Positions 13,901-25,303 of a stretch of DNA of 64,000 nucleotides are shown here, one piece after another. Both the position numbers and the translations under genes were made by a program. The stretch spans positions 56,648,155 to 56,712,154 of the forward strand of contig CM040428.1 of NCBI GenBank assembly GCA_022702705.1, given 5' to 3'. The notes under the pieces are model-generated. The model was given only the letters and a program-made list of their open reading frames with translations. It made no database searches and was not told the DNA's origin. Within the stretch, counting starts at the first letter, position 1, and each line of letters starts with the position of its first letter. Source of the stretch: Papilionanthe hookeriana x Papilionanthe teres (taxonomy: Eukaryota > Streptophyta > Magnoliopsida > Asparagales > Orchidaceae).

Positions 13901-16900
13901 GGCTCTTATATAAATCCAAGTCATTAATAATATAAGTGACTTTTACCTCCTCGGCATTCCTTTAAAATTGATGATTCATTTTCATTCCTAATACGAGTGA
14001 AAATGAAATCACTGTTTTCTAAAATATACTTATCATCTAAAAACAATCAAATGAATCCTTAGTTTCTCTGAGAAGCTAAAGGGCATGTCAGATTATTTTT
14101 ATTTTTTATTTTTATTTTGTTTTGTTTATTTGATTTAAACAAAAACAATAAATAAAAGTGATATTAAATGGGCCCCAATATTCTTCTTTTTTTTTGCCTG
14201 GCGAGTTGTATTATTTCAGCCAAGATCTCTTCAAATCTTTTGTGATGGAATAGAACTTAATGTTATAGTGTTTCAGTCAAGATCTCTTCAAAGCTTTGTG
14301 GGGGTATAGAACCTTATGTGCTACTATATATTCAGGAAAAAAATGTTCAAATAAGTTTGGATATATATTGTTATTAACAGCTAAGTAGCACTCTTTTTAT
14401 CTTCTTAGTTCAAAAATGTTTGGATATATATTTTATTAATGCTAATTATGGTTCTTTTTATCTCTTAGTTTCTTTGATTTCATTTCAATAAATAATAGTC
14501 TATACAATCTAATTTAGATATCCTAATAATATATAATAATTTGTAATAATACATATTCCAAATCTAACCATTCAGCTATAAGGAAAGAATATGTAAGATT
14601 AATATTCAGAACTCAGTACAATAATTTAAATAAGTAAACTCTTAATTTTGCCCGATTTCAGTTAATCTTGATTGATATCCCCCCTCAAATTGATGTTGAC
14701 TGATCAAGAAACATCAATTTGCCAACAAGAAACTGTTGATGCTACCGAGAAACTGTCTTAGTAAATATATCAGTAGTTTGAAAATTGGAAGACATTTTAA
14801 ATAGGATTGCCGACGAATAGGAAGGTATTGGTGTGAACAGAGAAGAATCGTGCCCTTGAATCCAAGCCATCGAACAGTTGCACAGATGAACAGATGAAGT
14901 TGTCCAGAAGAATGAACAACCCGGTCGAGCGAACCAGACGAGCAGTCGAAGACCAGAGAACCAGTAAAAGCAGGGAGACTTGCTGCCTAGGGAGAGGAAT
15001 CTGAAGTTGAAACAATAAAGTCCTCGAGTCTTGACTGTCGAAGCCCATAGTGCCGAAGCCGTGAGTGCCGAAGCCGAGAGTGCCGAAGCCGGGTAGTGCC
15101 GAAGCCGGGAGTGCCGAAGCAGGGAGTTCCGAAACCGAGAGTCGCCGAGCCGGAGTTCCGAACCGAGAGTGCCTGGCCAGGAGTGCCGAAGCGAGTGCCG
15201 GCTCGAGAGTACCAAAGCTGGAAGCGCCAAAGCCGAGAGTTCTAGGATTTTCCAAAGCTGAAACAGTCGAACTTGGAAGGAATTTCGAATCCTTCAATCC
15301 TTGAGTGTGACGAAGAAGCCGAAGTCGAAGTGGACAAAGCTGAAGCGGAAGATGTAGGAAGTAGCCGGCGAGATGGAATGAGCTCGAGTTGAAGATGAAG
15401 GCGAATGATTCACAAAGGCAAGGAAATACTTCCTCTCTCCCCGCAAGAAGACCGGCGAGAAGGGAGTATTGACCGTCCTCCAATGTCTATTGGTGGTTAG
15501 GCAAAAAACTTGGCTCTGATAACATGTTAATGATTTTGAACAAATAGGTTGCTTGCCTTGTTCCTTTGATTTCATTCTAATAAATAATAATCTATACAAT
15601 CTAATTTAGGTATTCTAATAATATATAATAATTTGTAATAATACATATTTCAAATCTAACCATTCAGCTATAAGGAAAGAATATGTAAAATTAATATACA
15701 GAATTCAGTACAACAATTTAAATAAGGAAACTCTTAATTTTGCCCGATTTCAGTTAATCTTGATTGATACTTTGAACAGTCTAGAGATTGCTGGTTGTGT
15801 TTTTCTTCTTTTTTTTTTTTAATTATTATTATTATTATTATTATTTGCAAATTATACTGTTTCTTGTCAAAATCTCTTGAAAGCCTTTGTGCTGTCGTAT
15901 ATAACCTTATCTAGATGTTGTACATTAAGGAAAAATGTTCATTTATATTTGATTGCATATTGTTATTAATTTATATTTTAAGCTAAACTAAGTTCAGCCA
16001 TCTTTTCTTCATCAAGTATAAAAAAAATATGATGTGTAAGGATATTTTTGGCCATTGAAAGTACAAGAATAGCAATTAGATGCTTAAAAATGTTTGAAAG
16101 TTATTGTAAGTCTTATAATATCCAGTGCAATATTTCAATAATCATATATTGTTAAACAATAAACAAATCAGGAAATTTAAGAATGTATTAAGCTAGGAAA
16201 TTGGAGATTCAAAAATAAATATTTTTTTCTAAAAACGGCTAATAAGTATTATTTGGAAAAGATAGGTTCATAAAACAAATATGAGACAACAAGATGTCCT
16301 TGGAGTAATTTTTTTATTTTAAAAAGTAAAACAACAGAGAATAAGCTGAAGTAAAAGAAAAAATAAACCAATATTATTAACATTCCAAGTAAAGGGTAGC
16401 CTGGTATTGGAACTAGATGAAATTGAAAGTTTAACAAGACTTAATCAATCTAGGCAATGAGATGATGGAAATTTTATGTGTTCGTCTTATTTAAATCGTT
16501 AATTGAATATAAAAGCAATGAACTCTGAGACCTCCAATTTGTAAAGAGAAATGCCACTAGGTTAAATAGTCAGTGGTAGAAATTTCTATATAAATGATGA
16601 AAGACACCACGAAATTTTGCCAAATTTGATGGATATTGTAGATAGCAAATTACCGTCTTGAATTTGAAGTTATCCATGAAAACATACCATTAAAGAAATG
16701 AATCAAGCCGAAAGAGCGAGAAGAAAAGATGAAAGCTAGGTTTCCATGAGTCACTTAAAGAATTGGAATATGAAAAATCCAATTAAAACCCTTTAAATAA
16801 AGAACGGCTAGACAAAATACACATCAGATAAATATTTGAAAGAAAAATTTTAGTAAGATTTCATATTCTTACAACATATCATATATTTTATGTTTATGCC

Positions 16901-19900
16901 CAACCAATAATCCCCGACGTTAGTGGCAGAACTAGAATTTAAGAAGAGGAGTGTCGTAACTAAAAATTAAAAGTAGGCTATTATTAAAATTTAAAGCTTT
17001 CATCTTCTTTCTTTTTTTTAACTATAAAAAATATATTTAATATTATAGTATTATTAAGTATTTAAATGTAGGGGCAAAATTTTTAAGTGTATTTGTATAG
17101 CCCAAAAAAAGGCCCTCGCCGAGCAGAAGAAAAGTCGTTGTCAGAGCCATCGCCAACACCTACGACAACCACCCTGCCCTAGTCGGTCAGCCTGCTGACC
17201 GACCAACCTCAATCAGCCACAGGAAGAAGTCACCGTCTATCAAGAGACGACCGTCACCAAGCCCGTTGGTCCACGGTCGGCTACCCCCCAACTTATACTG
17301 ACCACTATGGTTGACCCCTTCCAACCGATTGGCCAACGTCGTCGGGCAAATGAGTGACCCTCAACTGGCCACTAGGGCCGGCCACATGAAGTGGTGGGCC
17401 ACTGCCGGCTACAATGAAGGAGGACTGTCGACCACCTTGGTCGGCCACCCCCGGAAGCTCATCCACCTGGATCAACCACCAAAAGCTACGTGGGTTGACC
17501 ACCAGACACCAATAGACCTCACAGGTAAGAAATTCCAGGAGGGTCGATCCAAGCAAGGGAAAGGCCGGAACACCCCTCTCAGCTTCTCTTAGAGCAAGGC
17601 AGTAACTGTAATATTTATTCTCCCATCACTTTCTCTATAAATAGAGGATCCCTTTGCATGTGTGGTACCATAGGCTATCTCTTACCACTAAACTAGGGAG
17701 ATCTCTCACATTTTATTCCTACTAGTAAACTTCAAGTTATATGGAATAAAAAGGGCTAAAAAGACCGGACACCTCTCTTTGGCCCCCCACAGAGCATGCT
17801 ATCTATCTCTCTTTCTCAATCCCTCGAAATTCGGCTCTATTCCATGGGCACAGTCCAAAGGATAGATTTGGGTTCAACATTATTAAGGAATATTAAAAAC
17901 AACAACAACAAGAACAAGCCTTTATCCCACTAGGTGGGGTTAGCTATCCTTTTTCTCCATCGTGTCTTATTGAGTTTTATATTTTCATTTAATTCTAATA
18001 AATTAAGAATATTTTCTTTACAACATGCCAAGGTTTTTTTAGGACTACCTCTAACTTTCTTAACATAAGTCGGATTTAAAAAATCTACTATACTAACCGG
18101 ATTATCAAATGATAGATGTTTAATATGACCAAACCATCTAAGATGACTCTCTCTAACCTTGTTTGCCACTAGAGCTGCACCAAAGCTTTCACGGATATAC
18201 TCGTTTCACATTTTCTTTAAATGTAAAGCCACTCGTACCCTAAGAATTCTTATTTCAACAACGCTTAATTTAGTTTTATGCTTCTCTTTCATAGACCAAC
18301 AATCTGCACTATAAAGCATTGCAGGTCTCACGACCATTTAATAAAATTTTCATTTAGTGAAAAGCGGTACTTTTTATCACACAATATGCTCGATGCAATA
18401 AAGAATATTAAAAAGTTTCGTAAAAATCTAAGGGTGATGAGCGTCTTCTGTTAGGATTTTTAATTTTATAATCTAATTTCATGACCCAAATTCATAAAAC
18501 ACATAATGACCAAGATATTTGAATTCATGATTTTCATATACCTATAAATAAGAGAAACATACCTGTGTTCATGATTGTAAAATTAGATTTTAAGAGATTG
18601 AGTTTCTCTCTCTAATCTCTAAAACTTTATGTATTTTATGATGGAGGGAAATCAACATATATAATGAAAAATATGAATTTGCTTTCATTGACCTTCAGAT
18701 ATATACACTGATCAACAGTGTTTTCTTTAAATTCAAAGAAAATGATGGTATCATTGAAGTTAAGGTACCATTATCAATAAGTTTGCTTAAGTTCGTACAT
18801 TAATTTTTTAAGTTTACACATAATGTGTTCATTTCCTTTAACTGAAAATCATTCAGGTTGACTCATGTAGACCTCTTCATCTGAATTCTCATTCAAAAAG
18901 ACAGTTTTCACATCCATTGGTGTAACTCAAAATCATAATGAGCTAATAGTGTCATGATAATTCTAAATGAATTTTTCATAGAAACCGAAGAAAATGTTTC
19001 TTTAGAGTTGATGTCATCTTTCTGAGTGAAACTCTTGACAACAATTCTAGCTTTATATCATTCAATCTTGTCATATGGGTCATTTAAACCCGACTCTTTT
19101 ATAACCTTCAGACAATTCAACGACATCTCAGACTGTTGTGATTCATCAATTTCAACCCATCTTTCATTGCATCTAACAATTTAGAAGAATTTACACCTTC
19201 TATGACTTGTGAAAATGAAATTGGATCTACAATGACTCCCAAGTCGAATTCAGACTCATGTAGATAAACCCATAATCATCAGAAATAGCAGATCTTCTTT
19301 GTCGTTGAGACCTTCTAAGTACTACTTCATGTGGTTCATCTAACACAGGTTTATTAGTGATAATTTCATTATGGAATGTTTGATCATTTATCTGTTATTC
19401 GTGTAAGTTGTCAAACTGTTCAACAACTATAGGAATCACGACTTTAGAAGAAATTTCAAATAAAAGAACTTGAATCCTAATTTCTTGGATCTCTACTTTA
19501 TGTGGTTTCAAACTCTCATTAACTTCACCATTTTCAATGAACTTAGCATTTCCAACTTCAATAATTCTTATACTGTGGTTAGGACAATAAAATCTATACC
19601 CTTTAGATTTTTCTGGATAACCAATGAAAAAACCACTAGTTGTTCTTTAAGTCCAGTTTCTATTCATGTGGATTATAAATCCTTATTTCCACTGGCAACC
19701 CTAAACATGCAAGTGCTTTAAACTAGGGTTCCTTCCTGTCTACAGTTCAAATGGAGTCTTTGAAACTGCTTTATTAGGAATTTTGTTTAACTATGCAGCG
19801 ATCTTTAAAGCATGCATCCACAACAATGACGGTAAAGAAGAATTACTCATCATACTTATAACCATTTTCATCAGAGAACGTTTTTGTCTTTCTGCAACAC

Positions 19901-22900
19901 CATTTTATTGTGGTGCTCTTGACATAGTATATTGAGCACATATGTCATTAGATTGAAGTAATTTAGCAAATGGACTTGGACATTGTCCAGATTCATTGAA
20001 GCTTTCATAATATTCATCACTTATATCATGACTGATAATTTTTACTTTTTTGTCTAATTGTCTCTCAAACTCAATTATAAACACCTTTAAGACATCTAGT
20101 GATTAAGATTTTTGATATAAAAAGTAGACATACCCATAACGCAAAAAGTCATTAATAAAGGTGAAAAAAATACTTTTATCCAACAAAAAATAGAACATCA
20201 AAAGATTCACAAACATCAGTGTATATAATTTCAAGGAGTTGTGTGCTTCTTGTGGTGGCTTTCTTAAGTGTGTGTTTTGTGTGTTTTCCCATAATACAAT
20301 CCATACAGATGTCAAGATCAGTAAAATCCAAATCATAAGGATTTTATTATTTACCAATCATTCAATTCTTTCTTTAGATATATAATCCAAACATTTATGT
20401 CACAAATAAACTGAACTTTCATTCATAAAATCATGTTTAGTACCAACATTATGATGCAATGTCAACAAAGTCTCAGCAAATAGGTTATAAAGCTTAAGCT
20501 TATATAGAATATCACAAAGAATATCATCCATTCACAAATTTAAAAAAAATATCCAACAAAATTAAGTCTAGACAATGAAATCAAATTACGATAAACAGAA
20601 GGAAAATAAATTATTTGAAAGAGGTCTAAATGATATCCAATATCTAAAATCAATCAATAGATTTCAATGACTTCAATTGGAGCTTTAACTTGGCTTCCCA
20701 TGAAGATAAATTTTTCATTTGAATTTATGGGTTAGTTGTAAGGAATCCCTACGTCGTATTAAAAACAAGAGTGACACAATCCTAATCAATCCACCAAGTA
20801 TTATAATGAACTTATGCCAAATTTCATTCGAAATATACAAAAATACAACATTTACCTTTCTTCTCGAACCAAACTTTAGACTTCTCACACTCATTTTGAT
20901 AATGTCGATGCTTTCTGCAAAAACAACACTTAATTTTTTTTATGTTCCGCTTTGTGAATCGGGGAAGTGACATTAATTTTTAGTAGTCCTTGTTGGCCCT
21001 TTTCATTCATATTTTCAAGTTTCTTTACAACTCTTCTTTGATAACCCGTGAGATTAATGGAGTGATTTCCTCATTTCTTAAACCTTTCTTTCTCTTGAAT
21101 GACCATACATTGCAGGTCATTCACATTCCACTTATCTTTCATAGTGTTATAATTCATGTGAAATGGACTATACTCAGAAAGCAAATAATTAATGATAAAT
21201 TGTACAAAGAAATTTTCATTCACTTCCATTCTTGGGTCTTAAGTGTTGATGTTATGTTCGTCATTTCGACGATATGCTCATGCATAATACGAGAACAATC
21301 AAATTTCATGTTGGTTAACATACTTAATAGTGTCTAAGCAAGAAACTTATCAACAGAGTCAGTCTGAGAACATCCCTCAGCAAATTACATGGATTCCTTA
21401 GCACTTTCAGTGCTAGAAAATGTACACTTTATTTTGTTTGTTACAGTTATTCGCATAAATATTAAGCTCAATCTTTTCTATTTTTCGCAAGCTTTAGAGA
21501 AAGATTTTTGCTTAACATTGCTAGAAGCAATAATAGTAGTGAGTTTCTCAGTCGTAAGTGTCAAATCAAGATCTACAACACCAAGGTGAAACTGGACTTG
21601 CTCACACCATTCACACGAATTAAGCTCATTGAACGTCAGAACATATGTAGCATGTGAATGAAGAGAAACAGGAGTAGATACTGCAAATAAATAGAACATG
21701 TTCATACATTTATGCTTCGAGTATTAAACTTAAACTGATATTCATATCTAATCAAATTAAATGAAAATATTAATAGTGTATTGAAAATCTATTTTTGGTG
21801 ATATAACACAACACAATAATAATCATAATTGATGATTGAATTATTAGTTTAACATAAATGGTAATTGTTTATACTCAAATTAGACAAGTCTATTATCTTT
21901 GAATAAATTAACATATCAAATCAAGTATATAAATAGGTCACAATCATATTCAAGATTATAAAATAAATAATCAACATTTAGGCGATCCACAAATATTTTA
22001 TAATCAACGAATTTCAATATACTCATAGTGAAATACAAAAAACTATTTCATACTAATTTGATCACTTTGATTACTAATAAATTAAATAGAATATAGACAT
22101 CAAATAAAAAATAATTTCAACCACAATAATATATATTTCATATCATAAATTAATGATAACATAAATTATAAGTCAAGTCCTATTCAAAACCCAAATTTAA
22201 TAATACCGAAATTAATCTCTCATTTCAACGATTAACTTTAGTGATCTAATTTTCAAGATCTAACTTACAGCGAATATTTAATGCAATTAACATAAACAAA
22301 ATTAAATGAAAAATCACAAATTCAACTATCAAGTACTCTAATACCTTATGTTAGGATTTTTAAATTTATTATGATTTAAATTCATAAAATGCATAATGAC
22401 CAAGATTTTTGAATTCATGATTTTTCATACCCATAAATAAAAGAAATATACCTGTGTTCATAATTGTAGAATTAGATCTAAAGAGATGGAGTTTCTCTCT
22501 ATAATCCCTAAAATTTTCTGTACTTTCTAGTGGAGGAAAAATATAAGGTGTCTATCAAGGGGAATAGATGACCCTTCTCTGAATTATATGTTATTAATCA
22601 CCATCCATCATAGTGGTTACTAACTAATAGAAGTGTCTGTTGAGTTACATAATTTATATTTATTATTGTTATTATAAAAATAAATGACCCGGTGATTATT
22701 GACCAATAGGAGTGTCTGTTAGGTTCTCTGAATTAATTAATTACATAATTTATATTTGTTATTAAAATATGACTCGCATTTGTGGTTTTGTGGGCAATCT
22801 GGGCCATGAGAAAAAATAAATATCTCCCTCAACCACCAAATGGGTCCACCACTGCTCTGGCGCATGGTTCAAGCTTATAGAATTCACTCATTAGTGTAAC

Positions 22901-24932
22901 AACATAAATAATGTAGATATTGAACCCAATATAGCTAGCTATGTAGTGAGCAAGTTGTTCTGCATATTAATTCTAACTAGATGAACTATGGTATGGTTCT
23001 AAACAGAGGGCAAGTACCCTTGGTGATTTCTTCCAACAACAGCCTCTAGTCAGATGGCTAGTACTTTAGGCAAATTAATGAGTTCTTTTAAACAAATAAA
23101 CACAATTGAAGAGCAACTTTATGTGTCCCTTAGATGAATTCAACAACTAAATACTTAGGGTTGGGTTAGAACAAAGTCTTGAGAGACTTCTCTAAAATAC
23201 ATTTTAGGTGACTCGAGGCTTTGAGCAACTATAAGCTTTATGAGCTACTAGGTGCAGGCAGTTAAAGCAAATTCTCAATCAGTTTTTAAAACCCAACACT
23301 TTTGGATTGAGTTAGAACTAAAAGACTCGAGACTCATCTAAAATGCAGTTTTAGGAGACATGAGGCTTTGAGCAATTTGAAGCCTTGTGAGCTACAGGTG
23401 TAGGCGGTTTAATCAAGGTCTCAATCAACGATTTCTTAAAACCAATGCAAGTTCTGAAAGTGAATTGATTAACCTACTCCAAGTGAATATATTGGTGTAT
23501 ATCATTTCCCCAATTCTCATCTTTCTAAGAAGCTGAGAAGAGCTGGAGAATAACAATAGTGACAAAACCAATTCAACTTGGGTAACTCTGGCTATATGCT
23601 TTGATTAATTTAGAGCATTTACACAACAAAATGCATAATGTTTTAGCATGAACTTAACATTATGCATTGATCCTTGTAAATTTAAGGTTTATTATTTTGT
23701 TTTAGAGCTTTAAAATTTAAGCTTTATTCATCATGCACTTCACCGGTTATTTTATTAAATCTCATCTTCATGCAAATATAAAAAAAAATTAAGCATGTTT
23801 TAGGCATTGTTGTTATCGATGAGCTTATATTAATTCACCTTTTTGATATCAATCATAGCTTTTCCTATTGCTAAGAATTATCTATCCATGATTACTAGAA
23901 TTTTTTATCTTCATCCAAAAAAAAATATTATGTAGTCAACTGGAAAAGAAACCTATTGACTTTCATTAGATGTCTTCTGTAACTGCTCTAGGATAAGTTA
24001 ATTGACAATCTAAGAATTGAAAATTTAAAGTTGTAAGTTAAACTGCTCATAATCTTAATTTCCTAAAAATTGATAAATGTACGAAATTTATATAAGACCG
24101 TCACATATTGTCTTTCTAAAAAAAATTCTCCTGTAGGACACTACATTCTTCAACTAAAGGCATTTTCTCAAAATCTCATAATTCTTTTCTCCTTTCAAAT
24201 TTATTTCGTAAATTTCATATAACTAGGCATTTTTTCAAGAACTTCAATAGATGGGATGTTTATAATTATGCTCCTAGAGTTTCACAACTTAGTTCAAACT
24301 TTGGTAGAAAAAGAAAAAAACCACAATTACAAAGTTAAACATTCAAATCTATAACAAATATATAAAAAGTTGGACAAAGTAAACAAAGAATAATGAATCC
24401 CTTATGTTTGATTTGCTCTCCTTTTCCTGTTCTTTCTCCTTATTCTCTTTCCAGTGCTTTCTCTCATGCTAAGTCCACTATCCCCATCAATCTAAACAAA
24501 ACTTAGTCCCTATTACACTCTCTACTGCCCCCTCTAACGATCAGCACAGGCCCTCTTCAATGAACTCCCCCAACCACAGAATCAACAACACAAGTTTATC
24601 CCAATTACCCTGGTCCGCCGCTCCACGAAGCAGATTAAGCTCTGTAATCAGCGCAGCACCCTCATCCGATACGATAATACACCATCAAAGTGATTACGAA
24701 CTTAGACATAGAATGGGAATGGGAGTGAGTAAACGAATGCGAGAGATAGAGAGAAGGGTCGGTAGGACTTACTATCGGGCCCGCCGAGCTTGGCGACGGC
24801 ATCGACAAAACGATCATGGAGGTCCGGCGTCCACCTAAGCCGCGGCTTCGGGTCTCTTGACAGCACCGCGGCCGCCGCTTCCGTCGACCCGTACTGGTAG
24901 CCCTTCTCCACCCGCACAAAACTCTCAATCAT
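7966..24932 (-). CDS. PHL11: PHL11-like MYB-CC transcription factor, six coding exons, 287 aa
   Basis: Nuclear DNA-binding regulator of the GARP/MYB-CC family, which includes PHR1 of phosphate-starvation signalling. Exons in transcript order: 24773-24932, 10823-10899, 10639-10696, 10182-10248, 8486-8555, 7966-8397. All junctions are GT-AG and total 864 nt. Residues 27-82 form the single MYB repeat (DPKPRLRWTPDLHDRF ... SHLQKYRLG, with the SHLQKY signature). Residues about 128-172 form the coiled coil with LHEQLE at 139-144. An Asn/His run follows, and LDLNL at 259-263 fits an EAR repression motif. The start is ATG 24930-24932; the in-frame TTG at 24957-24959 is not an ATG. Closest remembered relative is Arabidopsis At5g45580 (PHL11). 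Intron 1 is 13,873 bp and splits the MYB repeat after GGPD. The frame is intact, so the gene is probably functional. Confidence 0.93.
8609..8860. mobile_element. Palindromic MITE family A, copy in PHL11 intron 4
   Basis: The left end carries a diverged form of the family arm (caattcttatgtatttac) and the right end carries ggtatgtatgta. The centre has the family's gcatgaaaaggtg segment. A second copy in the same intron lies at 9306-9556. Confidence 0.7.
9306..9556. mobile_element. Palindromic MITE family A, second copy in PHL11 intron 4
   Basis: It begins gggaaaattacatac and ends gtggtatgtatgtaaatg, with the shared internal atgcatgaaaagttg segment. It lies 450 bp from the copy at 8609-8860. 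Confidence 0.7.
10320..10540. mobile_element. MITE family B, copy in PHL11 intron 3
   Basis: Ends aaagtgccaaaatggttcc and ggattatttcgacactttcc are inverted repeats. The interior (ttagttcc...ttttaatggggcc...gggactaaatt) matches the element at 32865-33070 in the scramblase gene. Confidence 0.55.
11144..13950 (+). mobile_element. Degraded Ty1/Copia retrotransposon with nested hAT
   Basis: The LTRs, about 140 bp each, are 11144-11288 and 13814-13950; both carry atctagtttag...gtaaatagaaaa...atttatttgtaaaat. A primer-binding-like tggaatcagag follows the left LTR at 11290, and a purine tract (agaggagggga) precedes the right LTR. Three degenerate ~125-bp repeats (gacccgaaactcccaa...) fill 11330-11650. 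Reverse transcriptase remnants at 11900-12360 include EEVYMKIPPEFGTG and KDFGHLEYLHGIEV. RNase H at 13390-13745 includes DRTKHVEIDRFFI. Gag, protease and most of integrase are missing, and stops and frameshifts abound. It lies in PHL11 intron 1 in antisense orientation. Confidence 0.88.
12424..13170. mobile_element. Non-autonomous hAT-like element nested in Copia pol
   Basis: The ends are taggggtgcaaa and tttgacatcccta. Flanks GTTCAGAG (12416-12423) and GTGCAGAG (13171-13178) differ at one base, consistent with an 8-bp hAT target duplication. Arms are rich in ttcgtgttcgactc-type motifs in inverted order, as in the element at 48286-48846. A GT microsatellite and a GC-rich patch lie in the middle. 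No transposase was seen. It separates the Copia reverse transcriptase from its RNase H. Confidence 0.75.
14434..15771 (-). mobile_element. Small non-autonomous LTR element with minisatellite core
   Basis: The LTRs are about 14434-14682 and 15525-15771 and share long near-identical blocks (taatatataataatttgtaa, tttgcccgatttcagttaat). On the - strand the element starts at the right LTR, followed by a primer-binding site TGTTATCAGAGCCA (complement of 15511-15524). A polypurine tract ttgagggggg adjoins the left LTR. The ~0.84-kb interior encodes no pol. It holds a GC-rich array of ~15-bp gagtgccgaagccgg units at 15040-15260. Confidence 0.82.
15040..15260. repeat. 15-bp GC-rich minisatellite with an open frame
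   Basis: Degenerate tandem units gagtgccgaagccgg appear at least ten times. On the - strand they lie within an open frame of about 228 codons (14797-15483) that reads Gly-Phe-Gly-Thr and Ser-Ala-Leu-Pro repeats. The frame may be open only because the repeat lacks stops. No known domain is recognised. Confidence 0.75.
15772..17089. other. AT-rich intronic filler
   Basis: This part of PHL11 intron 1 has a poly-T and (ATT)n tract near 15812-15845 and no recognised coding or structural element. Confidence 0.6.
17090..17880 (+). mobile_element. Probable solo LTR with TATA box
   Basis: A GC-rich block unlike its surroundings contains tctctataaatagagg at about 17632-17647, a strong TATA box. It is followed by pyrimidine-rich U5-like sequence ending gggttcaaca. 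No pol lies next to it. The layout is typical of an LTR with U3, R and U5, but no partner LTR or clean target duplication was found, so the boundaries are estimates. Short open frames inside are arginine/proline-rich and not gene-like. Confidence 0.45.
17895..18420 (-). mobile_element. RTE-type LINE 3' end (5'-truncated)
   Basis: On the - strand it reads the C-terminal tail of a plant LINE polymerase: MKEKHKTKLSVVEIRIL, then VRESHLRWFGHIKHL, then KVRGSPKKTL and NKTRWRKRI. It ends with the characteristic cctagtgggataaaggcttg followed by a (TTG)n tail (17895-17920 on the + strand). The same 3' end occurs on the + strand near 55687. Confidence 0.85.
18449..22545 (-). mobile_element. Degraded full-length Ty1/Copia element
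   Basis: Direct repeats 18449-18657 and 22349-22545 are LTRs (both begin TGTTAGGATTTTTAA and share catgaccaagat-type blocks). On the - strand, ggtattagagtac follows the 5' LTR as a degenerate initiator-tRNA primer site. Gag zinc knuckle: CX2CX4HX4C (residues CCFCRKHRHYQNEC) near 20900-20945. Integrase remnants lie at 19700-20050, with KNGVAERQ-like residues. Reverse transcriptase lies at 18840-19080, with MDVKTVFLNENSDEEVYM. Stops and frameshifts are frequent. It sits in PHL11 intron 1 in gene-sense orientation. Confidence 0.88.
23155..23460. repeat. Tandem duplication of about 155 bp
   Basis: Two adjacent degenerate copies share ttggattgagttagaac-like starts, then ctctaaaatacattttaggt / catctaaaatgcagttttagg, then gaggctttgagcaa and gtgcaggcagtt / gtgtaggcggtt. 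No coding capacity was seen. Confidence 0.65.
23461..24559. other. AT-rich intronic DNA, nothing recognised
   Basis: This is the end of PHL11 intron 1 nearest exon 1. It holds no repeat or coding signal that I could identify. Confidence 0.5.
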
Positions 24933-25240
24933 TTTCCTCGATCCTCCGCTTCCTATCAAGTTCTTCTCTCCCTCAACAACTTTCAGAACACGGAGAGAAA
25001 CGAAACTGAAGCAATCACAGCTTCCTTACCTCCATGGCTGAAATCTCAAATGAACCACTGTGAGATTCCAAATCCCAAGTAAGAGACAGCAGTGCTGTGT
25101 GGGAATAAGATGTTGAGAGAGATAGAGAGAGAGAGAGAGGAGTGGAGATGGAGAGAAGAAATCGGCTTCCACGACGAATCGAATCTCAGAAAACGTACAC
25201 AGCTAGACAATAAAAGGTTCCATCTCTGATAATTTTGTTT
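24933..25240 (-). promoter_or_regulatory. PHL11 5' UTR with CT tract and six-codon uORF
   Basis: Between the start codon and the TATA box, the - strand is pyrimidine-rich with a (CT)n tract at about 25115-25140. An upstream ATG at 25033-25035 opens a six-codon frame ending TGA at 25015-25017. The same ATG GAG is followed by GTAAGG, so it could instead be a splice donor joining an in-frame upstream start, but the intron would be only about 67 nt, short for a plant. Confidence 0.55.
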
Positions 25241-25257
25241 CAGTCCTTCAATCAAAA

Positions 25258-25267
25258 TTTATATATA
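25258..25267 (-). promoter_or_regulatory. TATA box of the PHL11 promoter
   Basis: The - strand reads TATATATAAA about 325 bp upstream of the PHL11 ATG, just before the pyrimidine-rich 5' UTR. This would place transcription start near 25230. Confidence 0.5.
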
Positions 25268-25303
25268 TTAAATTTGAGGCTGTCGGTATATGTATGATAT
25301 GTC

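Noticed and set aside
24933..24959. Upstream extension of PHL11 beginning at codon 24957-24959
   Set aside because: That codon is TTG, not ATG. The first in-frame ATG is 24930-24932, and the residues before it would need an unsupported short intron to gain an ATG.
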